A DNA stretch of 64,000 bases from Temnopleurus reevesii. Lineage: Eukaryota; Echinodermata; Echinoidea; Temnopleuroida; Temnopleuridae. This document shows positions 1 through 15,200 of this stretch, piece after piece. The stretch lies in assembly GCA_036244855.1 (NCBI GenBank), contig BQKZ01000769.1:44298-108297 (forward strand). Reading direction: 5' to 3'. Every line of letters starts with the position of its first letter. Within the stretch, counting starts at the first letter, position 1. The notes beneath the pieces are model-generated. The model was given only the letters and a program-made list of their open reading frames with translations. It did not search any database and was not told the DNA's origin. Position numbers and translations under genes: made by a program.

Positions 1-105
1 GAGTATGACCATGCCTCTTCTCATATAATGTTATACAACACATTTAACTGTACAATAAAAGTTTAATTGTACTTAAATTTATTATGATCATAGACTACCA
101 ACCAG

Positions 106-243
106 GCTTCATCCATCTTGGACTGTGTCATGCGAGGTCTGATCAAAGGAGGAGTAAATGGTCAAGAAGCCAGGAAAATGACCCCTTCTGAAATTGACCT
201 CGGTCAACGGTTACTGGAGTTAGCTTTCCAGCTTGGAGTACAG
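106..243 (+). CDS. PRKDC: PRKDC exon 1 of window
   Basis: Acceptor after accag at 101-105, donor CAG|gtaata. Reads ASSILDCVMRG... with IDLGQRLLELAFQLG near the end, resembling the human segment with LASGLLELAFAFG. Ends in phase 0, which fits the next exon. The acceptor has a poor pyrimidine tract, so the start is less certain than the end. Confidence 0.7.
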
Positions 244-3200
244 GTAATATTATTTATTTGTCTTATAAATGTACGTTCTTACTGCCGTTTTTACATTGTG
301 TACACCATTAGTTTTATCTTTTGTTCCAACAAAATGCATTAAGACACTGAATTCAGTTGCAAAGATTGCGTGATCTGTGGTTTTAATCACACTTCAATGT
401 TTATAGTTCTATAGTTTAGATGTGATATCCAATTAATGTTATGGCGTGATACATGTGTTATGATAACGATAGAAGCCTATTTGTTATTTTGTCCAGATAG
501 GTCCAATATGATAAAACTGCTGTGTCATAAAAGTTGTAATTGTGGAGGCGCCGTGGTGTAGTGGTTCTGACTCTCACCTTTCATCCCGTTGGTTGTAGGT
601 TAGAATCTCACCCATGGCGTTAATCTCCTTCAGCAGAAGAAATTCATCCACATTGTGCTGCACTCAACCCAGGTGAGTTGAATGGGTACCTGCTAGGAAT
701 TTATTCCTTGAAAAAGCTTATGCGTCTAATAGCTGCACTGCTAAAGCCAGGGTAATAATGCTGCAATTGTAGCGCTTAGGAAATTCTCATGAAAAGAATT
801 TTCGTATTAACGATTCATATCAATTTTATAACCCCATGTTTCATCAGACTGACTGCTTGATAGATTGCCTACTTGAGAGCACACCCATCGTCAACTCATC
901 ACGATCTCTGACATCTCGGCCCTCCTCATCAGCCTCGCAGACGACACTTGGTGTTCTGTTCCTGACGACGTACAAGCAAGCTATCATGGACCAGCTAGTG
1001 AAGCATGGACAGGATGCGGTGTATCAACTCAGTGATCGGGTCAGAGAGGATAGAGGCTGTATAGGAATGATCGTCTATGGACTGCTAGAACATGCTGTGG
1101 GGAATAAAGAGATCAGGAAGAGGTACAGTGTATACAAACATTCAAATGGATTTTTTAAAAGGGATAGAGAGAAAAGTAAGATAGAGAAAAGAGATAAGAA
1201 GTTGAGGAAAGATCATCTATTGACTGCTAGAATTTGCTGTAGGGAATAGAGAGATTAGAAAGAGGTGGGAATAAATTCAGAGGTAGGATATCTTCGCAAC
1301 ATCTAACAGGGTGTACTTTTTGTTAAGGAATATTAGGCAAAGTCTGTGTTGATAATGATAGCTCATGGATTGCTAGAACATACTGTAGGGAACAAAGAAA
1401 TCAGGAAGTGGTGTGGAGAGATTAAGTTGTATTATTGATATTTGGTGTTCCACAAGGGTCTATTTTGGGTCCATAATTTTTCTGTACCATTATTTTCATA
1501 TAGACTTTGAATGGGAATAATCATCTATGGCTCCTAGAACATGCTGTAGGGAATAGGGTGATTCAGAAGAGTTATGATGAGAAAGAGTGTCTTAGCAAGG
1601 AGGAGAGACGGGGCAGGAAATGAAAATGAAATGAGTGAAATATGGAGGGGAGAAAAAATTAGGTGTATTGCTGAGATATGACAAAGGATGAATATAAAAT
1701 AATTTTTGATAAAAAGTACCTCTTCTGCTGCTTGAGGAAGCAATTCAATATCTGCCAAATTTGATAAGACATATTTTTTCCCTGCATACTCGTCTAGATA
1801 TGGTATGGCTATATACAGTGCTGTTCTGACCCAATGGGACACCTTGTCAAACCTCGGACAAGAAGATGACTTTGTTCTCATCCTCATCAAGAAGGTTCTT
1901 CAGATTGATTTCAAGGTAAAAGTCTCCATGTGCTATGACATATTTTTTTTTTTACAAAATAGATTGTCTTTTTCTATTTTATTGAGAGTCTGGATTCCCA
2001 AAGATTGGAGGTCCGTTTCTGTGTTTCATATGGAGTGGTGATTCGAAGCAACAGGTTTTACTGTGAGAACATAAAACAATATGAAAATGGCTATAAAACA
2101 TATCTTATTCTGCAAAAGTCAGTACTTCTAAGCAGAGCCAAGTAATTTTAAATTTTGCTCATTCTTATAAAAATAGCTATTTCAATATGCTAATATGCTA
2201 ATATGAAAGGCCATGATGTCCTACATGTATGCCCAGAAGACACGTCAAGCTCTTGATATCCTCTACCACTCTAATTACAACTTTCTTTTGAATCAAGAAT
2301 TCATTTTGATTTCAATGACATTTGATGATTTTTCAAATGCTCAGAGTGAATGCAAGAGTAAAGAGTGAATTTGTTTATTTCCTAATAGTAATAATAATAA
2401 TAATACAATTTACATGGCGCCAAATCCACTTTTTCAAAATGAAAATATGCGAAGATGTAGAGTAAATTATACACGAGACATAGTAGAGAAGAGAGAAGTG
2501 CAAGGAAATAATGAGAGGACGTAATTGCTAATATGCGATGTTGAGGAGGTAGGTTTTTAATTCCTTTTAAATATTTTAGCTGAGCTATCTCATTGTAGTT
2601 TGCAATAGATCCAAACTCATCCAGCGTTTCGTTCAGAGTTAAATCACAATTTGGGTAAGGCTGTAAGAAGACCCTGGCCCTGAAGACTGGAAATATTCCA
2701 AGACTAAGAATTGGACTCGGGGAAATACTTAAATTTAGTTGTTGAACTTAATTTAGTTTTTGGATTTATCCTCTTATAGTTTGCAACGGACCCAACTCAC
2801 CCAGCATTCCGCTCAGTTTTCAACCACTATCTTAGTATGATGAGAGATCCCAAGAAGTCCCTAGCCTGGAAGACACAAGCCCTTGATATCCTTTACTTCT
2901 TCGTCAATGTTCCAGAGAAGGAAGAGAAAGAACTCAAGTAAGAACACCTAAAAAAATAAAAAATGCCTAAATCCTGTCAATTTGATATATATCCGCTACT
3001 TAAAAATTTTGCAATTATTTAAGATTCGTTGTATTGACTTCTTGCTTTTCATGTATTTGTGATAAATCATATTTGTTCTACAAATTGTCCCTATCTCTTA
3101 CAGAGCTAGTAGCTGCTAGTAGCTGACACTGCTGTTGTTGCTATTTTTAATGCTAAGTTATCTCCTGTCATATCTCATAGATTTTTTTAGACTTTTGGAA

Positions 3201-6200
3201 ATCAACAAAAAGAAACTTAACAAGATTTTGAGAAAATGGGGGTTTTGAAATTTAGAAATTTCGTAATTTATTCATTCAAACTTTATCGAAATATGTAGTC
3301 AACATTTTGTTTGTATTTTGTTTGTATTTATTTTGTGATACAGATCTGCTCTGGACCTTCTTGTGGCCAACCATTTTCCTCTTAAATCATCTGATCTCGA
3401 TGAAGGAAGCCCTCGATATAATAATTATATCATGGCACTCAACAAGGTGAGACATCATTATTTCATGTTTCTGGAAGGTTTCATTCATGTGACAATATTG
3501 GGTAAAGGCATCGCAGTAAGGTAATTTTGATGCATCGGAAGCTCTTGAATAAGCCACTTGTTTCTTATTATACTCACTCTTATGTTGAGAATGTGCTTTT
3601 TTAAACAGCAAGAATTTTGGTCCCTTGTTGTGATCACCTACGTTCATGTTCTGATGGAAAATTTGTGGTGTGACTCAATGCATTCTACAGAACATACTCT
3701 TCCTGATTCTATTATCTTAGTTTTGTTAGAGAGATTCTATTTTTCCCATTTGAAAATTTCTTTTCACTTTTTGAAGGATGTAGGTGACTGTAAATTTGGA
3801 CGAGGGAAAGATAACATAGGAACATGGTTATCTCATGTATAGAAAGATGAATTGGTGAAGAGATATATTCTTAAAATATTTGACATTGATTTTCATGGTG
3901 AAGCAATTGTAACAGAAGTATTATGAACGTGGAGACCTATATCACAATATTCATATAATTTTGTGTGTTTAGAAATAAGTGCAACCATTTACTTTCATGA
4001 ATTTGATAGGAGGCAGCATTTCCAAAAATGAAATACTGTATAAACATTGATGTCCTCACATTTTCAATTCCAAGACCTTATGTACTGTACAAATGATTTG
4101 CAATGCAATAAAATATGATATGGTCAATGGCTGCTTTGCCTTTTTTAAATGTTGCAAAACTTTGTGGCTTTACATTAATGTTATTCAGCCATTTTTGCCT
4201 TTTCCAAACTAATAAAGCGATATTACATTGGGCTGTTTTGTTCTAGATCTTGACATCATTGGTGTTTAGTGAAAGTCTGATGCTGCTGGAGTTGGTTATC
4301 AGTGTACTTTGCAGGGATGAGCAACATAGTTATGAGGATAAGATACAACATGCCCTCTCCTCGTTTGCCAAACGGTGAGTTTATCATTTGTTAAGATGTA
4401 TCTGCTAAGGCCCTAGTCACATTGAAGCCCAGAAGCAGTTCAATTTAACATGACTTTTTTGTTCAGTTCACAGTTAGCTGCCTGCGAATGAAAATTTGTG
4501 TTGAATTGTGTTGCTTCTGGGGCCCTACAGTGTGACTGGGCCAGGGCCTAAGTTCTGTGATACTGATCCTTAATTCCACTTATTTATGTTACACATTTAT
4601 GGTTAATGAATTTAAAATCGTTGTCAAATACCGTAAGCTATAGTGCTCCAAGCCCATTCATGTCAAATATGTCAGGGTTTATCATTTGTTTATCATTTTA
4701 GTCCTCTTTCCTGAAGTAATATAGTATCTTGGTAGTATAGTTTCTGCTCAGGTGTAAATAGAACTTTTTACATTTCAATAAATTGATTTCTATGCTTCCC
4801 TTGTCAGTTTTTTGTTTTTGTTTCCTTCTCCCAATTGTTTGTTTGATAAACTGTAGTCTACCCCTACGGGAGCAGGCTGCTTTCATTTGTACCTCTTCCC
4901 TTTGAAATTTTGGAATCTTTTTAATCAAAACAAGCGTATGCACATGTTTCCCATGTTAAATAACCAGACCTTTTATTTCATCATCTAAAATTATATTGTT
5001 TTTTGTTTATTCCTATAATCTGCAGCCTACCCCCTGAGAAGCAGGCTGCAGCTGCCAACATCCCCTTTGAGATCTTCAAACAAGACAAGCGCTACTCCAA
5101 GGAGATCCGTAAAGCAGCTATGCAACGAGTGTGTATCTCACTCCTCAGGCAAGCCTCACATGACGCCATGGTGACCTTCTATAAAGGTCATATTCATGAC
5201 ATTGTCACGTTGCTAGAGGCAAGGCTCACCAAGGTAACCACTCCATATTTAAGTTCAAGTTTATTTTCCACAAATCACAAATCATAGTATAATACATGTG
5301 AAGAAACAAAACAAAACAATACAATGTAAAATAAAAGATATGAAGCAATACAAAGCTAGTTAATATAAGTTGTATAGAATAAAGAAAAAGATAAAAATGT
5401 ATTTAACGTCACATCTTTTTTTAAAGTTATCTTATTATGCACTCTCACCAGTTTATTTGAATATGAATGATAATAATGGCTACTTGCATAGTGCACATGT
5501 ATTACATTCCATGTTACTGGTGCTTAGCCATGCCTTTTAGCTCTTTTTGCTTCAAACTTGTAAAGCTCCTATGTGTATGAATTCTGTCTCACTGTTTCCT
5601 TTTTTTGCTAGAGTAAATTTCTTGCACTTCAACACAATAGATGATTAGACTGTCGGCCAACTGAGATGAGTTTTCTAGGCCTAAATTATTCAGTGCATTC
5701 TACAATTAATATTTTTCAGTGTAAGAAGGGGAACACATCTTAAATATGAGTGGATAGTTTAACATATTGGTAGTATAAGAATGTAGGTTTGTTAGAAGTT
5801 AACTAATTAAGGATCAAAACTTTCTATTAATTGTTCATGTTGTTGCTGTGTAGAATCCCGTGCAAGCCTTTGAGAATCAGCTTGTATCCAAGATCTGTTA
5901 CTTTGAGCTGATTGAAGTGCTTTACTCAAGACTGAGTAAAGATGATCTCAACAGCAAGGAATCTGCTCTCAATAGAGAATATTGCCATGGTAACGTTCAG
6001 AAAGGCAACGAGATGTCGACTGCATTGACCAAGTGAGTAATGGAGTACATCTAATAATTATACTGATCAATTATATTAGTTTTTCTCAGGGTTGTCTTAT
6101 TTTTTCAAGCAATGTGCTTACAAGATAATCCTTCTTCTATTATTTACATGTTACACAGTGTATGTTGACAAATTTTCATCACAGTTTATATTATTTTATT

Positions 6201-9200
6201 TGATATTTGTCTTCATTTTTTGTGATCCTTTGTCAAAATGATACTCATGAATCATGTCAATTATGTTGTGTGCAGAAGAAAAATAATTAAAACTAAACCA
6301 AACTAAATCTATATTTAAAAAAAAATGAAAACGGAGCCAAATTATGATCTTCAGTTTGTTTGATATTTTTTGGAAAATTGTTATCATTTTTGTTTGGCAT
6401 TTGAAAAAATTGCGAATGATACCAATCATGGTTCCTTGAATACTTGCTTGTAAAATAATGACCAATTTTTTTGTTATATCTGAATGGTTTTCATATGCAT
6501 TCATGTAGCTTGGGAGGATCTATTTTCAAACAATGGTTTACCTGTAAGGCTTTGATGAATACATTTCAGACACCTTGAGCAGAAGAGACAACGGATTTGG
6601 ACAAAGTAAACATCTTCATTCAAACGTTCACAATAGCTAGATACACACAAAAGAAATTTGCATCACATTAACTGCAGAGAAATGTCAATCAAGCTTCATA
6701 CAATGAATGGGACTGGATCTTTCTTTTATCCCATGAATCTATTGTGAAGGCTTAAATTGAGTTGTTTACTTTGTCCAAAATCCTTGTACTTTCCACCCAT
6801 AGTCAGACCCACTGCTTACCATGGGATTCATATACTGTATAAGCCAATATTTTAGCGTACAGATATTTTCGCGATTTCTGAGCAGTTTGACACATTGGCG
6901 TGTTCTTATTTTCACGATTTTGACAGTATTTGTACACAAATGAATGTACATCATATAGAGTGGAAATTTTCGTGAGGCCATAATCGCGAAATTAGCGAAA
7001 ATAAAACCACCGCGAAAATTTCAGCTTATACAGTACTCGAATGGCATGTAGCAATTCTCTTTCATTTTGACCAATTAGAGCTGCTCTTGGTGCTCGGAAT
7101 GAGGACTGTCGAGGTGAGACGGTCGCCATGGAGCTGAGACGTCAGTTCCACTGTGCCGCATTCAACTGCTCTGCTGCCATCATCAGCTGCGTCCAAGATA
7201 ACATCAAGTTTTACAACGCATTCCTCTTCAGTGAGAACCCGGCCAAGGTAAATAACGGGTGTTTTTGTATTTATGCTCTCACAATTTTTGCCTGGGATAT
7301 TAGTTTAAAATTTTTTAACAGATTCCAAGCAATATGAAAATTAACTCTGTTTCCAATTTTTTAACAGAGAAATTATTTAATTTTAGCATAAATATGCTTC
7401 AAAATTGTTTTGCAATTGGTTCCATCGAAAAGACAATTAAAAAAAGATTTAATGAACAAAGAAATTCATTAAAACCCCCCCCCCCAAAAAAAAAACAACA
7501 ACAGAAGAAATGAATTGTAATACCAAATGTGTTTCTATGTATTGTCGTTGGGAATTATATAAAGAATATTCATACCAAAACGGTTAGGAGCTTCATTGGG
7601 TGAAATAGAGCAGAAAGTTTGATTTCATACATAAATTTGCATATTTGATTTATATTCAAATATAGAAATTATGAATTTTCTTTAAAAAATTAACTTTACA
7701 GTCTTGTAGTTTTAACGTCCTTGCTCCACTTCCCCATCTTCCCTCCACCCCCCCTCCCTCCCTGGATGAATTTACGGGGTGTTGTTCAAAATTTGCAATT
7801 GATCGGAACGTGCCAATCAAAATCATTATTTCATATGCGTCTTGTTAATTGCGCATACCGTGGATGAATGAAAATGCATGTTACAATTTGCAAAGTTGCA
7901 ATTGATTTGCAGTTGATTTTGAACAACACCCTCTTAGTCTGAAATAGCCCAGTTAAAATAAAAAAACACAACAGCCGTGTATGTTTTTACTCGATTGTAT
8001 ATATCAGGGCCAGTTTCTCCTAGACAATCTGGTGGACCCTCAGAAGGAGTACAAGTTTGATATTGAGATGGATGCACCCATGGAAAGGAAGAAGAGGTTT
8101 GTGGCTATCCGCAGTCAAGCGACGGAGACAAACAGTGCGGACGATTCTGGATATGTGTCAGGTATGGATTTTATACTTATCTTACTACTTGCATTTTTGT
8201 ATTTTCATTATTTGGCTCCATCTTATTTATGTGGTCTTCTCAAGCGATATGTACCAGGTAGAGCTCTTAGATCCAGTAAAAAAGACCTTTTTGTTGTACC
8301 CTCCTCTAAAACAAGAAATTATGACAAACGTAGCTTTTCGTAGGCAGCTCCCGGGCTGTGGAATAATTAACCATCTCCACTTAGAGCTGCTGATTCTGTT
8401 GAATTTTTAAAACACTACTAAAACCCACCTTTTCAAACAACTTTTCTTCTTCTAAACTATATCATGTAAGCGCACTGAGACCTTTTTCAAAGGTATGTTG
8501 CGCTTTATAAGTATTGTTCTATTATTATTATACTTTGGAACTGCACAAGAGATATGTAATGGAATGTAAGTTGCAGTCTATCAGCTCTTAGCCATTCTTG
8601 CTACATGCTCATCTGTAGCACAGACTGTAGACCACTTGGTGAATACTGTATAAGCTAGATATTTTAGCAAACAGATATTTTTGAGATATTGGACCAGGTG
8701 ATGATTGGGTTTATGATTTGTGACTGTTTTGCAAACCCTTTGCAAACTTGTTTGATTTGTCACGCCCAGCTCACTACCTGTCCTCTCAAATCTATAGAAA
8801 GTAGCTGATAGACTCATTTGAATATTGCTAAATTGAAAATTATCATTCCACAAAATTATCAGATTTTAAGTGGGTTTATGATTTGTTATGCTTCAATATA
8901 TCTGTTCCAACTTGTTTCGTTTGTCAGGCCCAGCTCACTATCTGTCGTCTCAGTATCTCTCAGACAGTAGCTTGAGTGAAGACGTCAATCAGTTTGACTT
9001 CTCTAACAGCGTGAGGCATTTCAGTAGCTCCATGGACAGCCAGTCTGCTGGTGGCAGTCAGGGGACGCAGGGTGCTGGAACACTCATCAATAGACACGTG
9101 AGAAAGAAACAATGACAATTATAGAAAGGAGGAAAGAGAGTATGGTGAAGATAAAAAAGAGAGAAGTAGTGTAGTAAAATATTTGGTTTAAAAAAATGCA

Positions 9201-12200
9201 CTGTGGTGTATGTTTTATTATTGAGCATTTCCACAAGTTGTTTTCAGGGTAATATCAATTATAATAACAAAAGGAGTAACAGGTGTACAATTCTAAATCA
9301 AATGAGAAAACGGTGCATTTATTTCATCAATAAGATGGGTTTGCAATGAAATTTGGAACAATTTTTTAATCAATCCTTATTGATGTGCATCAGCAGATAT
9401 CTTGGGTTGCCATATCACTTAAAAAGCACACACTTTTTGCACTATAGTATTTTTGTTGCATTTACCATATGAGGTCAGTTATAAAAGCATGTTCCCTACT
9501 TTATAATAAGTTTAACTCATTTTTCTTTAACTCAGGATTCCAAGACAACATTATCACCAGGGGGTGAATACTTAGAGATGGAGGCAGACGCCTTGAATCA
9601 ACATGAATGTATGGCTGCTATGGCAGGAGTGCTCAAGCATATGACAACTAACAAGATCAACCCAGAGATCACTAAGGTAAGCACTGTTGCCACGTCAGAT
9701 GTCCTTAGGCAATATTCTTACTTAGTCTGAATACCTAGAGATGGTGGTGTAGAGATCCTGACTCACGCCTTTCAATCAGAGGGTCGTAGGTTGGGATCCC
9801 ACACATGGCGTTAATTTTTATGCCTCCGCCACCGTAAGGTGGTGCCGGAGGCATTATGTTTTCGGGTTGTCCGTCCGTCCGTCCGTCCGGACCTTGTTAC
9901 CGCGATAAGTTCAGAATCGCCTGACGGATTTTGACCAAACTTGGATCAAGTATGTATAACCATGTGAGGATGAACTGATTAGATTTTGGGTTTAGTGGGT
10001 CAAAGGTCAAAGGTCACAGGGCCAAAAAACTTGTAAAAAATCACCAAAAATAGCTTGTTACCGCAATAAGTTCAGAACTGCNNNNNNNNNNNNNNNNNNN
10101 NNNNNNNNNNNNNNNNNNNNNNNNNNNNNNNNNNNNNNNNNNNNNNNNNNNNNNNNNNNNNNNNNNNNNNNNNNNNNNNNNNNNNNNNNNNNNNNNNNNN
10201 NNNNNNNNNNNNNNNNNNNNNNNNNNNNNNNNNNNNNNNNNNNNNNNNNNNNNNNNNNNNNNNNNNNNNNNNNNNNNNNNNNNNNNNNNNNNNNNNNNNN
10301 NNNNNNNNNNNNNNNNNNNNNNNNNNNNNNNNNNNNNNNNNNNNNNNNNNNNNNNNNNNNNNNNNNNNNNNNNNNNNNNNNNNNNNNNNNNNNNNNNNNN
10401 NNNNNNNNNNNNNNNNNNNNNNNNNNNNNNNNNNNNNNNNNNNNNNNNNNNNNNNNNNNNNNNNNNNNNNNNNNNNNNNNNNNNNNNNNNNNNNNNNNNN
10501 NNNNNNNNNNNNNNNNNNNNNNNNNNNNNNNNNNNNNNNNNNNNNNNNNNNNNNNNNNNNNNNNNNNNNNNNNNNNNNNNNNNNNNNNNNNNNNNNNNNN
10601 NNNNNNNNNNNNNNNNNNNNNNNNNNNNNNNNNNNNNNNNNNNNNNNNNNNNNNNNNNNNNNNNNNNNNNNNNNNNNNNNNNNNNNNNNNNNNNNNNNNN
10701 NNNNNNNNNNNNNNNNNNNNNNNNNNNNNNNNNNNNNNNNNNNNNNNNNNNNNNNNNNNNNNNNNNNNNNNGCATTGTTGCCATGTCAGCTATCTTTAGG
10801 CGATATTCTCACTTGTTGTGAATACTTAGAGATTGAGGCAGATGCCTCAAATCAGCAGGAATGTATGGCTGCAATGGCAGGAGTCCTCAAGCATATGACA
10901 ACCAACAAGATCAACCCAGAGGTCACTAAGGTAGGCATTGTTGCCACATCAGATGTCCTTAGACAAACCTTGAATCAACATGAATGTATGGCGGCTATGG
11001 CAGGAGTCCTCAAGCATATTACAACCAACAAGATCAACCCAGAGATCACTAAGGTACAGTGTAAGCACTGTTGCCATGTTGGATGTCCTTTAGGCAATAT
11101 TCTCACTTACTCTGAATAACTAGATATGGTGGTATACAGATCCTGACTCGTGCCTTTCAATCAGAGGGTCGTAGGTTGGAATTCCACACATGGCGTTAAT
11201 TTCCTTGTGCTGCATTTGACATACATGTAGGTGAGGTAAATGGGGACAGGAGGAAAAATTCCTCGTAGTAGCTGCCAGGTAAAGCAGGATAATAGTGAGA
11301 GAAAAACTTTCAGCGTTATGAGCACCACGGATAAGGGAAACCTGTGTGCCATACAAGTACATGTAGCTACCATTATTTGTATCCCCCGAACAGTGGTTCG
11401 GAGGATACTAGTGATTTAAGGCCCGCGCACACCAAAAACGGCACGGCATCACGGCACGGTTTTTACGCGCTATCTCCCCTGTGATTGGCCAATTGTTACA
11501 AATTTTGTGCGCGGAGAAGCGCGCTGACCAATAACAACCAAGATAGCGCGTAAATACCGTGCCGTGATGCCGTGCCGTGTCTGGTGTGCCCCGGGCCTTA
11601 GCCTCGTCGCGCCGCCGCGTCCGCATCCGCCGCCGCTGCGTACGCCGCAGAGATTTCCTTGTGAATGCTCTACAGGTCCGAGTTCTTGTCCGATCATTTT
11701 CAAATTTGGTATGAAGGTGTCTGGTGGATAGAGGATGAAGCCTATTGATTTTGGTGTGGGGCGGAGTCCTGGTTGCCATGGTAACCATGATTTAATAGAA
11801 ATAGTTTATATTACCTTGTGAACGCTCTAGAGGTCCGAGTTCTTGTCCAAATATTTTCAAATTTGGTGTGAAGGTGTCTGGTGGATAGAGAATGAAGCCT
11901 AGTGATCTTGGTGTGGGCCAGAGTCCTGGTTGCCATAGTAACCCTGATTTAATAGAAATAGTTAATATTACATTGTGAACACTCTACAGGTCCGAGTACT
12001 TGTCCGATTATTTTTGTATTAGGTGTGAAGGTGTATGAAGGAAAGAGGATGAAGCCTATTGATTTTGGTGTGGGGTGGAAACCTGGTTGCTATGGTAACC
12101 ATGATGTAAAGAAGTGGTGGTACAACAACATACACCACCAACCTGGTTCAGTTGACAGTGTTAAAACCCACAACAGTGCAATGCTGTTGGTTCGGGGGAT

Positions 12201-15200
12201 ACATGTGCTCGGCTGCGCAACTCACCGAGCGCGCAATTTCTAGTTAATATAATGAATTTTTGGTTCTCAGGCCTCGTATAGTTCATACTTTTACTTTTGT
12301 TTTGCTTCTCCCAGGCAACAAAAGCAGAAGACATGCCTCAATGGATGAGTGGTCTACAGAAGAAGCTGTCATCTCCATCTACGGAACACAACATCAGACT
12401 CTTCATCATCAGACTCATCATCAATGCACAAGATGTAAGAACTCAAGTTTATGTGCCTGAATGCATATTTTGCAAATGAATAGACTACTTTTTTAATGTA
12501 TTTATCAAGGATTACCCCAAGACAAAATATGTATTCAATTGTCAAGAAATGAGAGTTTTTCAATTTTTCACATCAGGTGATCATTGTGATTTTAACAAAA
12601 TAGGTTAATCATCGTAATTTTAGCAAAGAAGCGTGCTTATAATTTGAATATGTGACGAAAGTGGTCTATTGGTAAAAGTGTTCTTATTATATTTCAGTCC
12701 CTCCCCCATATACACGCCAAAGTTTGTCAAATTCATGGATTTATATTTACACTGAAGATAGGAACATGGTATTCATCTAAGAATTTTGCTGAAATGTTTT
12801 TAATTAATTTTGCTATGTCTGGAAGATTTTATTTTGTTGTCTAGAGCATCCTTTCTGTTCTTTCCCTAGAAACCAAATAAAAGAGCTGTTAATTTTTTTT
12901 TTTTGTGCAAATCTGTTTTCAATAGAAACTCATCTTTATCAATGAACCTCTACCAAACAACTGTCATTGCACTGACCTATTTTGAATTTGCATTGACTTT
13001 GAAATCGTATATGTTTGTTGAATTACACCCGTACCTACACCTTTCAGCTTTTATCTCTCTTTTCACCCAACAATCAGGTGTTCCAACCATATGCCAAGTT
13101 TTGGCTGTCTCCCTTGATGCAGTTCCTAGCCAGAGGTCATCCATCTTTTCAGGGGATCAATTACATGGTGCTGGATATCATGTTGGTCATGTTGGACTGG
13201 TCAACTGTTGCCATTCCAGAGGTAATCTTTTTTTTTTTTAGATTTTAGATTTCTATTTATGTGATGCTTCCTCTCTCTTTACATTTTACAATGTAAGTCC
13301 GGTTTATTTCTTCATGAGTCTTTCCATTTTTGTGAAGTCAAAAGAGAGCTTGAGCTTTCGATCCTAGCAGAATCTTAATCATTAACAAAATGACGAGGAA
13401 ATGAAGTGAACACACAAGTACATGGAAAATGCTTAATTATATAGAGGTGGAGAGAAAGAAAAGAACAGGACGTGAGGGGCAGTCATTCACAGAACAAGGA
13501 GGGAAGAATAAAGGAACTCCAATACTTGAACATAAGAAAGATGATCAGCTAGAGGAGAAGGTGGGACAAAAGAAAGAAGGGACTTTTTAATGAAAGGTAT
13601 AGCTGTAGTGTAGTGTAATGTTTTCTTTTACTGCAGTCTTAGGCAGCTGCCACCAAAGATAGCGGAGGAACTGCTTTCATTATTTTTGTTGTAAGAATTT
13701 GAAAAGAAATAACCATTTCAAATCGCATGAGGATTTGTCTAGAAGCACATTTTGGCAGTTTGCAAAGTGTTTGCAAAATTCATGAAAAAAGATAAAATTT
13801 GTTGCATCTATGCAGGGCAATTGATAGGACAAGGTTAGATGGTGGAGATAAAGAGACATTGAATATGTAAGATTTTGAATTTTGGACTTTTTTTTTATTC
13901 TTACAGGACAGGCGTCTAGCTAGCGGAGTGTTGGGTTACCTGATGGAGCACAGCTACCACATGACGAAGTCAGTCATGAAGAACAATCTAGAAGTCATCA
14001 AGACACTGGTAGAAGTATGGAAAGATGTCATTGATGTACCCACCAGGTTTGTAACCTCTTGAAGTATTTATTACTTAAATGTAGAACTTTAACACTTCTT
14101 TGCCACCAAGTTTTGATGGTACAGTTTATTTCTTTATGTGTGTTGCTGGTGGAATTCCAGAATGTATTTTAGAGTTATTTTCACTAAACACAAGAGTTTT
14201 GAATGATGGAATCCTTTTTTTTTACAGTGATATTTTAAAAAAAAAAGTGATTGCTGAGTTGTGAAACGCCCAATTTTTTTATGCAATTTTTTGCTCCTTT
14301 TAAGAATTTAAATTGTTACTGGAAGGCTTCAGAGACAAAATAAACAGCCCAAAATTTATAAATTGGCCAATATAGATGATAATTGATAAAAGAGGGAATT
14401 TTTCTGATCAACAGAAAAATGACTGACTGACAGTGATCCCTACACTGAATCCCTAAGATTAATCTTATTTGTTCAACATAGTTCTATTTGTTTGGATTTT
14501 TTTCTTCATCTCTTTCCAGAGTAATCTATGACAGTTTACAAGTCACTGACAGGGATAATGTTGTAGGAATTCATCTCCTTGGAGTGATCCTAGCCAACAA
14601 GCTTCATCCCCTTAGTCCCACATGTGATGTTGATGAGGACAGGTAGGAAATTATGTATCTTTATTATTATTATGATTATTATGATTATTATTATTCATAT
14701 GGAAAATTCAAAACAGTTAGAGTGTAGGTACATGTAAAAGATACAAAGATACAAAAACTTAGGCATGAAAAAAAAAATGATTAAGACCTGCAGTTGGATT
14801 GAGAGGGCTGCCAGAGCATGGAAAAGGAGAACTTAATCTCCATAACCTGCAGGTTTTCCATCCCAACCCCCTCAAACCAAATGCAGGTAAAGACACATAA
14901 ATAAAAAGTATAGGACACATGAAGTGATTTAGGAGAACAATGTGAGCAGAATGTTAGCAGAGCAGAATGTTATCATTATCAAATTACTATCTATAATTAA
15001 TCAAAGTTTTTTTAATCAATTAGTATTAGAGATAATAACTTGCTTCTTTTTGTTTTCATTTGTCATTCACCAAATGTAACATTTTACCTCAAAACGAAAA
15101 ACAATATTTCATGTTTAGATTGGTCTAAACACTCATACTCCTGCTCTCTTCAATCCTGCAATTATATAATACATTATATGATGTACTAAAGCGAGACATA

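Noticed and set aside
543..620. tRNA gene suggested by box A/B-like words
   Set aside because: No clover-leaf with paired acceptor stem; the same head with body recurs four times, so it is a SINE.
836..1249. Continuous frame through PRKDC exon 2 into the intron as a separate gene
   Set aside because: Only the part up to the donor at 1122 resembles DNA-PKcs; the following intron contains decayed copies of the same exon end.
10041..10784. Long open frame across the N run
   Set aside because: It consists almost entirely of N codons in an assembly gap; no coding evidence.
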